Part shown: piece by piece, positions 46,618 to 55,435 of the stretch
Layout: every line of letters begins with the position of its first letter
Numbering within the stretch: position 1 is the stretch's first letter
Assembly: GCA_022647575.1 (NCBI GenBank)
Contig: JALCKY010000001.1
Location: forward strand, 620,001 to 684,000
DNA from: Lachnospiraceae bacterium
GTDB lineage: Bacteria > Bacillota > Clostridia > Lachnospirales > Lachnospiraceae
DNA length: 64,000 nt
Direction of reading: 5' to 3'
The notes under the pieces: generated by a model
Databases searched by the model: none
The model's input: the letters and a program-made list of their open reading frames with translations, nothing else
Told to the model about the DNA's origin: nothing
Position numbers and translations under genes: made by a program

Positions 46618-47450
46618 AATTTTTGCACTGCTGATCATCGTCATTGTTCTGGCGGTTCTGTTTGCTGCATGGCTTTTCATGATTGCCCCGCGGGTGAATC
46701 ATCCCGGATGGGAATTCCTGGGGAAGTTCCGGTACGCGCACCGGGGACTGCACAGCCTTCCTGACTCTCTTCCCTGCATTCCGGAGAATTCTCTGCCTGC
46801 GTTTGCGCTGGCTGCAGAGAAGGGTTTCGGTGCCGAACTCGATGTTCATTTCACGAAGGATTTGCAGCTGGCCGTCGTGCACGACAGCAATCTGAAACGC
46901 GTCACGGGTGAGGACGTGCGCGTGGAGGATCTGACGGCGGAGGAAATGCGCCGGCTGCATCTGATGGGAACGGAAGAAAAGAATTCCGTTCCTCGAAGAA
47001 GTCCTGCCGCTGTTTGCAAAGTCCGGCACGCCGCTGGTCGTCGAAATCAAGACCGCCGGAAGAAATTACAATGCGCTGACCGATGCGACGGTCGCCTGCC
47101 TCGAACGCTTTCCCGTGAAATGGTGTATGGAAAGCTTTGACCCGCACGTCATCCTGCATCTGAAAAAAAGCCGCCCGGATATCATCCGCGGGCAGCTTTC
47201 GATGAACCATATGCATAACAAAAGTCTCGGCGTCATCAACCGGTTTTTCCTGACGAACCTGCTGTACGATTTTCTGACGCGGCCGGATTTCATTGCCTAC
47301 GATTTCGGCTCGCGCAGGAATCTTTCGTGCCGGCTTTCCTGCGGCCTGCTCCGCGGGCATGAAGTCAACTGGACGATCCGGAGCCGGGAAGATATGCAGC
47401 AGGCCGAGAAGGAAGGGCATCTCGTCATCTTTGAAAATTTCGTGCCGTAG
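46607..47450 (+). pseudogene. Membrane-anchored glycerophosphodiester phosphodiesterase, one frameshift
   Basis: About 280 residues when repaired. An N-terminal membrane helix precedes the GDPD barrel: YAHRGLH (catalytic His), ENSLPAFALAAEKGFGAELD, TKDLQLAVVHD (catalytic His), and in the second frame VVEIKT and CMESFDP. The enzyme hydrolyses deacylated phospholipid headgroups or teichoic-acid-like diesters to glycerol-3-phosphate. The frame breaks near 46980 in GAAAAGAATTCCG; removing one A restores KIPFLEEVLPLF. Start ATG 46607 with GGAGG upstream, overlapping the MFS gene by 11 bases. Confidence 0.83.
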
Positions 47451-47457
47451 AATTTGA

Positions 47458-47521
47458 GAACCGCGGGGACGGGGGTGGTGGTTCCGGTTTTCCGGAACCA
47501 CCACCCCCGTCCCCGCGGTTC
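47458..47521. repeat. GC-rich hairpin repeat, perfect inverted pair acting as bidirectional terminator
   Basis: A 30-base arm (47458-47487, beginning GAACCGCGGGGACGGGGGTG) and its exact reverse complement (47492-47521) around a TTTT loop, followed by TTTTTC on the plus side. It lies between the convergent GDPD and aminotransferase genes, where it can end both transcripts. Confidence 0.92.
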
Positions 47522-47529
47522 TTTTTCAA

Positions 47530-49056
47530 TTATTTCGCCTGTACCATTCCCTTGTCCGTTTTCTTCACATGCTTGAAGACGTCATCGAAATGATTCAGCG
47601 CTTCGTCGACGATGGCATCCGTGTCCGCAAGAGATGTATAGAGCCTGCTGCCGGCCAGCGTCACGATTCCGTTTGCCATATAGGCCGCACCCATGCGTTC
47701 CATGGAATCCTTGCGCACGTACATCATGTCTTTGTTTTTCAGAAGTCCCATCGCCGATTTAACGAAGGACATCGATGAGAAATCGAAGCTCATCGCGCCG
47801 GTGCATTCCAGATGTACGATGGATCCCTGGTTGTACGCGACAAACGGAAGCCCGTAATGCTTGATCAGGTCTTTGAGTCCGTCCGCCAGACGGTCGCCTG
47901 CCCGGCCTGCCTTCTCGCAGGCATTCGTCTTCTCGATGCAGCGGATGGCCGTGTAGCCGGCCGTGCTGGAAAGAGGATTGGCCGCGAGCGTTCCGCCGAC
48001 GTAAGCCCTGTGCTTGCCGGTCGCAAGTCCTGCCGCCATCAGCTGGGCATATTCTTTCTTGCCTCCGACGCCTCCCGCCGCGGGATAACCGCCTGCCACG
48101 ATTTTCCCGAAGACGGTGAGGTCAGGCACGATGTCGAAGAAGTCCTGGGCGCCGCCGATGCCGACGCGGAATCCCGTGACCACTTCGTCGAAAATGAGAA
48201 GGGCTCCGTAACGGTCGCAGAGTTCTCTCACGCCTTTGTTGTAGTTCAGCGCAACCGGACGCGTGCCGCTCTCCGGTCCCACCGGTTCGAGAAGTACGCC
48301 GGCCGTGCCGCCTTTCATCTTGTTGCGTTTCAGCATCGCCTCGAGCATGTTCAGGTCGTTCGGACGCACTTCATCCGTCGTGCCGTAATCGCTCTTGGGA
48401 ATACCGTGCGATTCCAGAAGTCCGCGGCTTCCCGGAATCTTCAGTCCGTAGACCATCTGGTCGGACCATCCGTGATAAGCCCCGCCGATCTTGATGATGC
48501 GTTTCTTTCCGGTTGCGATCCGGGAAATGCGGAGCGCGGCCATGACCGACTCCGTGCCGGAGCCGAGCATCCGGAACATTTCCACGTGAGGCATGTGCTT
48601 GTTGATTTCTTTGGCCAGAAGCATTTCCGATTCATGCAGAAGACCGGTGACCGGTCCGCAGGTATTGAGAAGTTCAAAGACCTTCTCTCTCACTTCCGGA
48701 TAGTTGCTTCCGAGAATCGTCGGCCCGCCTGCCTGCAGGAAATCGATGTAGGAATTGCTGTCCTTGTCGGTCAGGTACGCGCCGTTTGCCGCGGTCATGC
48801 ACATCGGGAACGGCTTGTTGAAGGCCAGGTTGTGCTGCACGCCGCCCGGGATATATTTCTGAGCTTCTTCGTAGACGGCATGGGACTCCCTGCATTTCTC
48901 ATCGTAGTATTTCAGGATGACGTTGTTGTAATAATCGTCGTCCACTTCCCAGATCGGCTGGCTCGTAAGATCTTTGAGCTGAGCGTTGATTTCATCCGGA
49001 TCATCCCAGCGGCTGATGCCGCAGTTCACTTTTTTCGGAACGGACTGCTGTGACAT
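47530..49056 (-). CDS. Class III PLP-dependent aminotransferase (HemL-like)
   Basis: 508 residues, longer than glutamate-1-semialdehyde aminomutase (about 430) by an N-terminal extension of about 60. The fold-type I core has GSGTESVMAALRISR (PLP phosphate), GAYHGWSD, IFDEVVTGFR (PLP Asp) and FGKIVAGGYPAAG with the Schiff-base Lys. Substrate is unknown. It ends an operon of kinase, class II aldolase and GtrA protein rather than heme genes, so a sugar- or aldehyde-linked transamination is more plausible than a HemL role. AGGAGG precedes the ATG. Confidence 0.85.
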   Translation of the reverse strand: MSQQSVPKKVNCGISRWDDPDEINAQLKDLTSQPIWEVDDDYYNNVILKYYDEKCRESHAVYEEAQKYIPGGVQHNLAFNKPFPMCMTAANGAYLTDKDSNSYIDFLQAGGPTILGSNYPEVREKVFELLNTCGPVTGLLHESEMLLAKEINKHMPHVEMFRMLGSGTESVMAALRISRIATGKKRIIKIGGAYHGWSDQMVYGLKIPGSRGLLESHGIPKSDYGTTDEVRPNDLNMLEAMLKRNKMKGGTAGVLLEPVGPESGTRPVALNYNKGVRELCDRYGALLIFDEVVTGFRVGIGGAQDFFDIVPDLTVFGKIVAGGYPAAGGVGGKKEYAQLMAAGLATGKHRAYVGGTLAANPLSSTAGYTAIRCIEKTNACEKAGRAGDRLADGLKDLIKHYGLPFVAYNQGSIVHLECTGAMSFDFSSMSFVKSAMGLLKNKDMMYVRKDSMERMGAAYMANGIVTLAGSRLYTSLADTDAIVDEALNHFDDVFKHVKKTDKGMVQAK

Positions 49057-49067
49057 TTTTATACCTC

Positions 49068-49601
49068 CTATTTTTCAGATGCGGAATTTTCTTTCGCATC
49101 ACTGCTGACGTTCTGCGTGCCGGATACCTGCTGCGTGCCGGCTGCCGGCTGCGTATCAGCCATCTGCTGCGTGCCGGCTTCTTCCTGCGCGGCCCGTTTA
49201 TTGGTGTCGACTGCCTTGCCGTAGACGACGAAGCGGTCGAAAATGTACTCGGTGGTCAGGTTGAGCGCCATGTTGATGAGCGTGACGACGAACCCGTTCC
49301 AGCCCAGATTCTCTGCCAGGTAATTTCCGAGGATTGTGGTCAGCGGCGTGAAGACGGCATAGTAGCCGGCGACCTTGAGCATGGCGATCGGCACGTTGTT
49401 CGCAGCCTTGAACGTGAATTCCCTGTTCAGCGTGAAATTCCACAGGACGGACAGGACCAGCGCGATCAGGTAGCACGGCCAGTACGGCCAGTCGGTCAGG
49501 GTGTCCAGAAGCGAGAACGTAATGATTTCGATCGCTCCGGCTGAAATCGAGAACAGGACGAACTTGATCATCCTTGTGCTTTCTTTTTTCTTCGTATCCA
49601 T
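49068..49601 (-). CDS. GtrA-family membrane protein
   Basis: 177 residues. Four hydrophobic segments in the first 125 residues match GtrA, a family linked to flipping of polyprenyl-phosphate sugars; NREFTFKAA is the conserved loop after the second helix. The C-terminal 45 residues are a low-complexity Gly-Thr-Gln-rich tail (AGTQQMADTQPAAGTQQVSG). It lies between the aldolase and the aminotransferase genes with 10-11 base gaps, an unexpected partner for a catabolic set. AAGGAGG precedes the ATG. Confidence 0.85.
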   Translation of the reverse strand: MDTKKKESTRMIKFVLFSISAGAIEIITFSLLDTLTDWPYWPCYLIALVLSVLWNFTLNREFTFKAANNVPIAMLKVAGYYAVFTPLTTILGNYLAENLGWNGFVVTLINMALNLTTEYIFDRFVVYGKAVDTNKRAAQEEAGTQQMADTQPAAGTQQVSGTQNVSSDAKENSASEK

Positions 49602-49611
49602 GGTCCCCTCC

Positions 49612-50604
49612 TTATTTCTTCTGCCTGGAATATTTTTTTATGTAAACCACATGCTGCAGGGCGACATCGAGTCCGCCGAGACGGCATTCCTTCTCTTTTC
49701 CTGCGGCCAGCGTATGCAGATGGCACAGCGCCGCTTTCTCCAGCAGGATGCCCATCGCTTCGCAGTCATCTTCATTTTCCGCTTTGACGGCGGCGCCGAT
49801 GCCCGGCAAAAGAACCGCATCGAATTTCTGCAGAAGCGGAAGCACCGCCTGCTCCTCAGCACCTGCCGCGCACGGAATGACTTTGCCGATCATCTGCGCC
49901 ATGTCATCGACCTGCGCATAGATTGGCTCCTTCTTTGCCGCCGCAGCCATTGCCGCCGGAGTACGGACAACCGCTGAGTGAGGATAAACTTTGCGGATAG
50001 AATCCTGAATGCCGGATACGGAGCTCTGCTTCGCCGCATCCATTTCCGCCCTGCAGTTTCTCCTGCAGATCCGGTCGAGCAGCAGCGCCTTTTCCATCGT
50101 CTCCTCTTTCGACTTCCCCGCGATCACGACTCCGTGATGCGGCATGAAAACCGTCTGCGCTCCCGACTCGAAGGCGGCCTTCACCGCATTCGTCAGCTTC
50201 TTCGTTCCGCTCAGGCCGTACGCCGCTTTCGCGATGCCGCCGAGTTCTTTTTTTTCATCCTCTGAAATGTCCATTGTCTCGCAGCCGCACAGCCCGAGTG
50301 CGGTCGCGTATTCCTGATGCGTATGGATCACGAACTGCGCATCCGGACAGACGCGGTACGCTTCTGCGTGCACGCCTTTTTCGCTCGACGGCTTGTGCGG
50401 TCCCGTCCACTCCATGGTTTCAAGATCCATGACCGCAATGTCCTCGGGCTTCAGGGAACGGTAATCGAGACCGCTCGGCGTGACGAGCATGTGTTTTTCA
50501 TCCAGCCGGCAGCTGATATTTCCCCAGGTCCTGGCAACCAGTCCCTGATCGAGAAGCTCATTTCCGCATGCAACGAGCAGTTCCCGCGCTTTCTGTTCTT
50601 CCAT
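49612..50604 (-). CDS. Class II aldolase/adducin family protein, tandem-domain form
   Basis: 330 residues. The N-terminal domain (1-195) has the zinc site: TWGNISCRL, HTHQEYATALG (two His) and MPHHGVVIAG. The catalytic Glu is plausibly in SSEKGVHAEAYR. The C-terminal part (about 235-310) resembles a second, degenerate domain without the His pair (VDDMAQMIGK, LLPGIGAAVKAEN, LEKAALCHLHT). Such proteins cleave sugar phosphates or epimerise ribulose-5-phosphate. The FGGY kinase gene ends 40 bases upstream, consistent with kinase-then-aldolase action. Start 50604 has GGAGG upstream. Confidence 0.85.
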   Translation of the reverse strand: MEEQKARELLVACGNELLDQGLVARTWGNISCRLDEKHMLVTPSGLDYRSLKPEDIAVMDLETMEWTGPHKPSSEKGVHAEAYRVCPDAQFVIHTHQEYATALGLCGCETMDISEDEKKELGGIAKAAYGLSGTKKLTNAVKAAFESGAQTVFMPHHGVVIAGKSKEETMEKALLLDRICRRNCRAEMDAAKQSSVSGIQDSIRKVYPHSAVVRTPAAMAAAAKKEPIYAQVDDMAQMIGKVIPCAAGAEEQAVLPLLQKFDAVLLPGIGAAVKAENEDDCEAMGILLEKAALCHLHTLAAGKEKECRLGGLDVALQHVVYIKKYSRQKK

Positions 50605-50644
50605 TTTCGGCCTCCGTTTCAATGCTGAAATTCACAGGCAGGCT

Positions 50645-52312
50645 TTACCGGTTTCCTTCAGAGTGATTCAGCATCGTGAAATTCTTCTTATTTGAATCGT
50701 ACAGTTTCTTGAAGACTTCAAAATTCCGGTCGTAGATTTTTTTACTCGCCGGATCCGGTTCGTACCGGTCCGCGACGGAAATGAAGCTCTTCACGGCATC
50801 CATGTCTTTCATTCTTCCGCACCCGACGGCAACCAGCACCGCCGCTCCGACCGCTCCGACGTCTTTCGTTTCTTCGACGGTCTCGACCGGGCGCCCGATG
50901 ATGTCGGCAAGCATCTGGCAGACGACTTTCGAAAGCGCGCCTCCGCCGACAAACCGGATCACACCGGAAGTACGGACTTTCTTCTCCTCGCACTCGAGCA
51001 TCCAGCGGAGGTGATAGCAGATGCCTTCAAGGACGGCTCTGATGAGTTCGGTCTTGCCGGTCTCCAGCTTGATGTTGAAGAACATTCCGCCCGCATCCGG
51101 TCCTTCGAACGGGCAGCGGTTTCCGTGGAGCCACGGCGTAAAGAGCACGCCGCCCGCGCCGGGTTCCGATTTGGAAACGGTATACGACAGATAATCGTAG
51201 AGGCTTTCGAAGGTCGCCTCCCTGTCCGTGCGTCCCGCTTCCTCCGTGCTGCCGGCTTCGGTCTCGGACTCAAAGGCTTTGGCCTTCTGCGTCACGTCGG
51301 TCTTCTTCAGATAAATGCCGATCTCGTCGAGCGCCAGGTGATTCTTGACCCACTCGAAGCATTTGCCGGCAGTCTCCATTTCCGCAAAATAGGTGTAGCG
51401 CCCTTTCTGTGCACCGACAATGGCCGCGATCATCGTCTGGATGTCGACGACCTGCTTGTCCGTGACCGTGCCGACCCAGCCCGAGGTGCCGGAGTAAATG
51501 TGCGTGCTGCCGACTTCCGTGCAGCCGGCTCCGATGCCGATGAGCGTCGCGTCGCCGCCTCCGCCGTAGACTTCCGTCCCGGCTTTCAGTCCCAGTTCCG
51601 ACGCCGCCTTTTCGGTCAGCTTTCCCGCCACGTCCGTGCAGCGGATGATTTTCGGAAGATGCTCCGGGTTCACTTTGTAGTAGCCGCACAGTTCCCGGTT
51701 CCATCCTTCTTTTCCCGGACGCGTATCGTAGAGGAACGTCGAGTACGCCGAGTCTTCCGTCATGACGCATTCGCCCGTGCAGCGGCAGATGAGGTATTCC
51801 TTGACGTCGAGCCATTTGTAAACCTTCGCGAAAATGTCCGGTTCATTTGCCTCGACCCATTTGTATTTCCACAGCGGATCCTTCACGCTGGTGGAAGCTG
51901 CGTGCGTGATGATCAGGCTGCGCAGCATGATTTTTGCGTTGACGCCGGAAATGGTGAGGCCCTTTCCCTGCGTCTGCTTCATTTCCCGTCCCGCTCTCTG
52001 GTCCATGTAGCTCATCGGGCGGCGGAGCGCTTTCCCGTCGCGGTCGACCAGCACCAGCCCCTGCATCTGCGAGCAGAAGGAAATGCCGGCAATCTGTTCC
52101 GGGCGGATATCCGTCTTCGTGAACACTTCCTTCGTGGTGCGGCACATCGCGTCCCACCATTCGTCGGCATCCTGCTCGGCGCCGCCGTTCTCGAGAATGT
52201 ACAGGCCGTAGGACGCATAGCACCCCACGAGCAGCTTCACCTTGTCCCCGATTTCAAAGAGACAGGTCTTGACGCCCGTCGTTCCGAAATCATAAGCGAT
52301 CACATAAATCAT
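50645..52312 (-). CDS. FGGY-family carbohydrate kinase
   Basis: 555 residues. Phosphorylates a sugar or polyol with ATP. IAYDFGTTGVKTCLFE is the phosphate-1 motif, SYMDQRAG and SGTSGWVG follow, and GGALSKVVCQMLADI is the adenosine region (FGGY signature 2-like). It resembles xylulokinases but carries an inserted Glu/Thr-rich stretch (ESETEAGSTEEAGRTDREA). Start at 52312: a hairpin repeat ends directly against the ATG, so the usual binding site is replaced by GGTGG within the repeat. It heads the operon after tetR. Confidence 0.88.
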   Translation of the reverse strand: MIYVIAYDFGTTGVKTCLFEIGDKVKLLVGCYASYGLYILENGGAEQDADEWWDAMCRTTKEVFTKTDIRPEQIAGISFCSQMQGLVLVDRDGKALRRPMSYMDQRAGREMKQTQGKGLTISGVNAKIMLRSLIITHAASTSVKDPLWKYKWVEANEPDIFAKVYKWLDVKEYLICRCTGECVMTEDSAYSTFLYDTRPGKEGWNRELCGYYKVNPEHLPKIIRCTDVAGKLTEKAASELGLKAGTEVYGGGGDATLIGIGAGCTEVGSTHIYSGTSGWVGTVTDKQVVDIQTMIAAIVGAQKGRYTYFAEMETAGKCFEWVKNHLALDEIGIYLKKTDVTQKAKAFESETEAGSTEEAGRTDREATFESLYDYLSYTVSKSEPGAGGVLFTPWLHGNRCPFEGPDAGGMFFNIKLETGKTELIRAVLEGICYHLRWMLECEEKKVRTSGVIRFVGGGALSKVVCQMLADIIGRPVETVEETKDVGAVGAAVLVAVGCGRMKDMDAVKSFISVADRYEPDPASKKIYDRNFEVFKKLYDSNKKNFTMLNHSEGNR

Positions 52313-52340
52313 GGAACCACCACCCCCGTCCCCGCGGTTC
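52313..52340. repeat. GC-rich hairpin repeat between tetR and the FGGY kinase gene
   Basis: GGAACCACCACCCCCGTCCC followed by CGCGGTTC, single copy. On the minus strand it fills the whole gap between the tetR stop and the kinase ATG. Confidence 0.85.
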
Positions 52341-52962
52341 ACTTCAGCGCGGCGTTCATAAAAGAAACAAAGGCCTTCCGTACTTTTGCATCATCGCCTG
52401 CGGCATCTTTTCCGCAGTAGATTTTCATCCTCTCGCGGTAATAGTCGCAGCTGTAGGAAAACTGCAGCATCATCAGCAGATTATCAAAAAAGAACGCGCT
52501 CATCCGGGCGTCCGCATCGCTGCGGATCCGGCCGGATTTCTTCGCGTTCTCCATCATTTTCCGATAGGCATTCGCCGAGGGCTGTTCGATTTCCCCGGCG
52601 AGGACTTTGGCATATTCGCGGCAGCTGCCCGACGTGATCTCGTGGTACATCGTATAGTAGCTGCTGTGGATGGCGGCATTTTCCTGAAGGGCCTTCACGA
52701 TGTTTTCCATGCACACCGAAATGTCGTCTTCCTCTCCGACCGCCTCGGAAAGGACCCGGTCCAGAAGACGCAGGCTGTAGCGCACGCAGGCCAGGAAGAA
52801 CTGGTCCTTGCCGTCATAATATTTGTAAATGACGCCGACGCTGACGCCGGCCTTCTTCGCGATCAGATTGATGTTCGCCCGGTCCAGGCCGTTCTGCGCG
52901 AACTCGTCGATTCCTGCTTCCAGGATGGCGTTCATTCCCTGCTCGTCAAGTTTTCTGTACAT
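52339..52962 (-). CDS. TetR/AcrR-family transcriptional regulator
   Basis: 207 residues. The N-terminal HTH (FAQNGLDRANINLIAKKAGV, then SVGVIYKYYDGKDQFF) is typical of TetR. The C-terminal ligand domain has CREYAKVLAGEIEQP and is otherwise divergent. It likely controls itself and the downstream kinase-aldolase-GtrA-aminotransferase genes. GGAGACGGC lies upstream of the ATG, and a palindrome at 53014-53029 is a suitable operator. Confidence 0.92.
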   Translation of the reverse strand: MYRKLDEQGMNAILEAGIDEFAQNGLDRANINLIAKKAGVSVGVIYKYYDGKDQFFLACVRYSLRLLDRVLSEAVGEEDDISVCMENIVKALQENAAIHSSYYTMYHEITSGSCREYAKVLAGEIEQPSANAYRKMMENAKKSGRIRSDADARMSAFFFDNLLMMLQFSYSCDYYRERMKIYCGKDAAGDDAKVRKAFVSFMNAALK

Positions 52963-53013
52963 CGCCGTCTCCGATGGTCTGCGCGACGTTTCCGTCCGCT
53001 GTTTTTTCGTGAC

Positions 53014-53029
53014 GTGAGCCGTGGCTCAC
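53014..53029. promoter_or_regulatory. Candidate TetR operator
   Basis: GTGAGCC-GT-GGCTCAC, a 16-base palindrome with 7-base arms, about 50 bases upstream of the tetR start. Confidence 0.65.
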
Positions 53030-53122
53030 AAGATAAGAACAGCATACCATCACCGTGCCATTTTGCACAGCCTGAGTAATCAACAAATCGGATGCGCTTT
53101 TTTTGTGAGATTTTGCAGAAAA

Positions 53123-53189
53123 GAACCACGGGGACGGGGGTGGTGGTTCCGTTTTCCGTCCGGAACCATCACCCCCGTCCCCGTGGTTC
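53123..53189. repeat. GC-rich hairpin repeat, inverted pair between the permease and tetR promoter
   Basis: Left arm 53123-53150 and right arm 53162-53189 are reverse complements with one mismatch (ATC for ACC), loop of 11 bases, followed by TCTTTTTTT on the plus strand. It lies just after the permease stop codon on the minus strand and probably terminates it. Confidence 0.88.
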
Positions 53190-53199
53190 TCTTTTTTTC

Positions 53200-54291
53200 T
53201 TACGCCAGCTTCATATCTCCATCCTTAACCCAGCCCCTCTTCCGGCAGAAGAGGTTGATGAGCGGGCACAGGACTGCCGGCAAAATGAAGCAGATCATGA
53301 AAAGTCCCAGCCAGTCGAACCAGGTGATGGCGCCCTTCGCGCCGGACGCGACATCCGCCGCCCATCCGGTATAGATGCCGATCTGCCCGACGAAGCCGCA
53401 GGTTCCCATGCCGGACGACACCGGCGTTCCGTTCATCTGCAGGCCGAAGAGGCACGTCGCCAGCGGCCCGGTAATGGCACTGGTCACGATCGGCGCGATC
53501 CAGATGCGCGGGTTCTTGACGATGTTTCCCATCTGCAGCATGGACGTCCCGATTCCCTGGGAAATGAGTCCGCCCCATTTATTTTCGGGAAAGCTCATGA
53601 CCGCGAAACCGATCATCTGCGCGCAGCATCCGGCAACCGCCGCACCGCCTGCCAGCCCGGTCAGCCCGAGGGCGGCACAGATGGCGGCAGAGGAAATCGG
53701 CAGCGTCAGGGCGATCCCGACGACGACCGATACGATGATTCCCATTAGGAACGGCTGCAGGTTCGTCGCCCACATGATGATATTTCCGACGGACATCGCC
53801 GCGGTTCCCAGAGGCGGAGCCCACCAGGCCGACAGCGCAATGCCCACGCCGATCGTAACGAGCGGCGTCACCAGGATATCCACTTTTGTTTCCTTGGAAA
53901 CAGCCTTGCCGACTTCCGAAGTGATGATGGCAACGAAGAGGACTGCCAGCGGTCCGCCGGCACCCCCGAGCGCATTGGAGGCAAACCCGACCGTGATCAA
54001 AGAAAACAGGACCAGCGGCGGACAGTGCAGCGCATAGCCGATGGCCACGGCCATCGCCGGCCCGCTCATCGCCACGGCGAGTCCGCCGACGGTATAGTCG
54101 GTCTTGGCTATCGTCGCGACCGTAGTCGTGAGGAATCCGATGTGGAACTGAATGCCCAGCGTGTTGATGATGGTCCCGATCAGAAGCGAACAGAACAGGC
54201 CCTGCGCCATCGCGCCGAGCGCATCGATTCCGTACCGCTTTGCCGAAATGACGATATCCTTGCGTTTCAGAAAAGCCTTGAATTTTTCCAT
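53200..54291 (-). CDS. EIIC-type (PTS_EIIC_2) membrane permease, orphan
   Basis: 363 residues, about 9-10 hydrophobic segments with Gly-rich helices (VGGLAVAMSGPAMAVAIGYA; GLTGLAGGAAVAGCCAQMIG), matching PTS transporter subunit IIC-like proteins of the PF13303 type. The conserved PENKWGG loop and GMGTCGFVGQ are visible. No EIIA or EIIB gene is near, so transport may be PTS-independent or served by distant subunits. Start at 54291 with GGGGGAG upstream. It may belong with the kinase operon functionally, but a strong hairpin separates them. Confidence 0.75.
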   Translation of the reverse strand: MEKFKAFLKRKDIVISAKRYGIDALGAMAQGLFCSLLIGTIINTLGIQFHIGFLTTTVATIAKTDYTVGGLAVAMSGPAMAVAIGYALHCPPLVLFSLITVGFASNALGGAGGPLAVLFVAIITSEVGKAVSKETKVDILVTPLVTIGVGIALSAWWAPPLGTAAMSVGNIIMWATNLQPFLMGIIVSVVVGIALTLPISSAAICAALGLTGLAGGAAVAGCCAQMIGFAVMSFPENKWGGLISQGIGTSMLQMGNIVKNPRIWIAPIVTSAITGPLATCLFGLQMNGTPVSSGMGTCGFVGQIGIYTGWAADVASGAKGAITWFDWLGLFMICFILPAVLCPLINLFCRKRGWVKDGDMKLA

Positions 54292-54410
54292 TTTTCTCCC
54301 CCGCAGATCTTCCCGCATTTGAAAAGATAATAAACGGTGAAGAGACATTTGTAAAGTTGCTTCCCGTGAATGAACGCACAAAAATGAATCCTTCACAGAT
54401 ACACGGTAAT

Positions 54411-54968
54411 TTATCCCGCAATCAGCGTGAAGACCGTGCGCGCCGCCATGAAGGCAGCCGTGATGATGAGGGGAATGGTGCCGTCGATGAAGGCGGCTTC
54501 TTTTTCAAGATTATAATAAGCCATATAGAAGTACATCACCGCAATGACCGCGGCGGCAAGAATCACGATAAAAATAACAGCTCCGGCAAATGAAAGCTTT
54601 TCCGTGCCGTAAAGAAGATTGATCAGGGACAGTTCGAGAATGACCCAGCCGTCGATCAGCAGAAGTTCCAGCGTGATCTGGCGGTGCATGAAAAACCAGG
54701 TGATCAGGATCAGAAGGATGTAGGCTGCAAAACCGCAGACGATCAGAATCATCCCGTTGAAAAGGGACCTCTTCATCACGGCCGAACGGATCGCGCCGAC
54801 GAGCTGCACGACGCCGATGATTCCGACGACGGTTGCCGTCCCGACCAGAAGGGCAGCCAGCCAGGTACGCCTTGCTTCGACACCGGGCTTGAACGCGACA
54901 ATCCACCATGCCAGATAAAACAGATTGCAGAGAATCAGCAGCAGACTGCCGGTCATCAGTTTATTCAT
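54411..54968 (-). CDS. Unknown six-helix membrane protein
   Basis: 185 residues with six hydrophobic segments (about 5-25, 38-60, 70-92, 98-115, 125-147, 160-180). Repeated short loops with few charges and a C-terminal AAFMAARTVFTLIAG. No known domain is recognised. It starts 3 bases after the stop of the short HTH gene, so the two are coupled and both lie behind the riboswitch-like leader. A membrane effector of c-di-GMP signalling is an inference from that position only. Confidence 0.7.
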   Translation of the reverse strand: MNKLMTGSLLLILCNLFYLAWWIVAFKPGVEARRTWLAALLVGTATVVGIIGVVQLVGAIRSAVMKRSLFNGMILIVCGFAAYILLILITWFFMHRQITLELLLIDGWVILELSLINLLYGTEKLSFAGAVIFIVILAAAVIAVMYFYMAYYNLEKEAAFIDGTIPLIITAAFMAARTVFTLIAG

Positions 54969-54969
54969 T

Positions 54970-55392
54970 TCATCTCGTTTCTTCACCGACTGCCGTTTCC
55001 AGAGGCTCCAGCAGCGAGGATGCTTCGTAAACGCTGGCAAGTCTTGTCAGCTTGCGCACGATTTTCCGGCACTTCTCCTGCGGAATGGTTTTGTCGGAAT
55101 TGACAGCATCTATAATAATCTTTAATTCAGAAAAATCAAATTCCCGTTCGGTCATATAGAAGTGGCTTCCCGCGCTTCTTTTTGATTTGATTGAATAGCC
55201 GGCGGCCACCAGTGTCTCGACGTCATTTTTCACGGTCTTCCGGTTGACTTCGACGCCGCGTTTTGCAAACCATTCGATGATCTGTCTGGTTGTCAGAGGA
55301 TGCGTTTCATCCGTCTGTTCATAAAGAAGCCGGTACATATAGACCAGCCTTCCTTTTTTATTCACGTCTTCGATTACTTTGATCTTTGCCAT
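54970..55392 (-). CDS. WYL-type HTH regulator, N-terminal half only
   Basis: 140 residues. The winged HTH at the N-terminus (MYRLLYEQTDETHPLTTRQI; NRKTVKNDVETLVAAGYSI) and the following EFDFSELKIIIDAVNSDKTI match clostridial WYL-domain regulators, which are normally about 300 residues. The chain stops after LTRLASVYEASSLLEPLE, before any WYL domain. Either it is a naturally short family member or the C-terminal half was replaced by the downstream membrane gene. GGAGG lies 4 bases before the ATG and a terminator lies just upstream, so expression depends on read-through. Confidence 0.8.
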   Translation of the reverse strand: MAKIKVIEDVNKKGRLVYMYRLLYEQTDETHPLTTRQIIEWFAKRGVEVNRKTVKNDVETLVAAGYSIKSKRSAGSHFYMTEREFDFSELKIIIDAVNSDKTIPQEKCRKIVRKLTRLASVYEASSLLEPLETAVGEETR

Positions 55393-55404
55393 GTTTCCTC
55401 CAAC

Positions 55405-55434
55405 AAAAAAGGGACCGTGCCGATAGCACAGTCC
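55405..55434 (-). terminator. Terminator between the riboswitch-like aptamer and the HTH gene
   Basis: Minus strand: GGACTGTGC-TATCG-GCACGGTCC followed by CTTTTTT, 13 bases before the start codon. Its position makes it the expression platform of the element upstream. Confidence 0.9.
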
Positions 55435-55435
55435 G

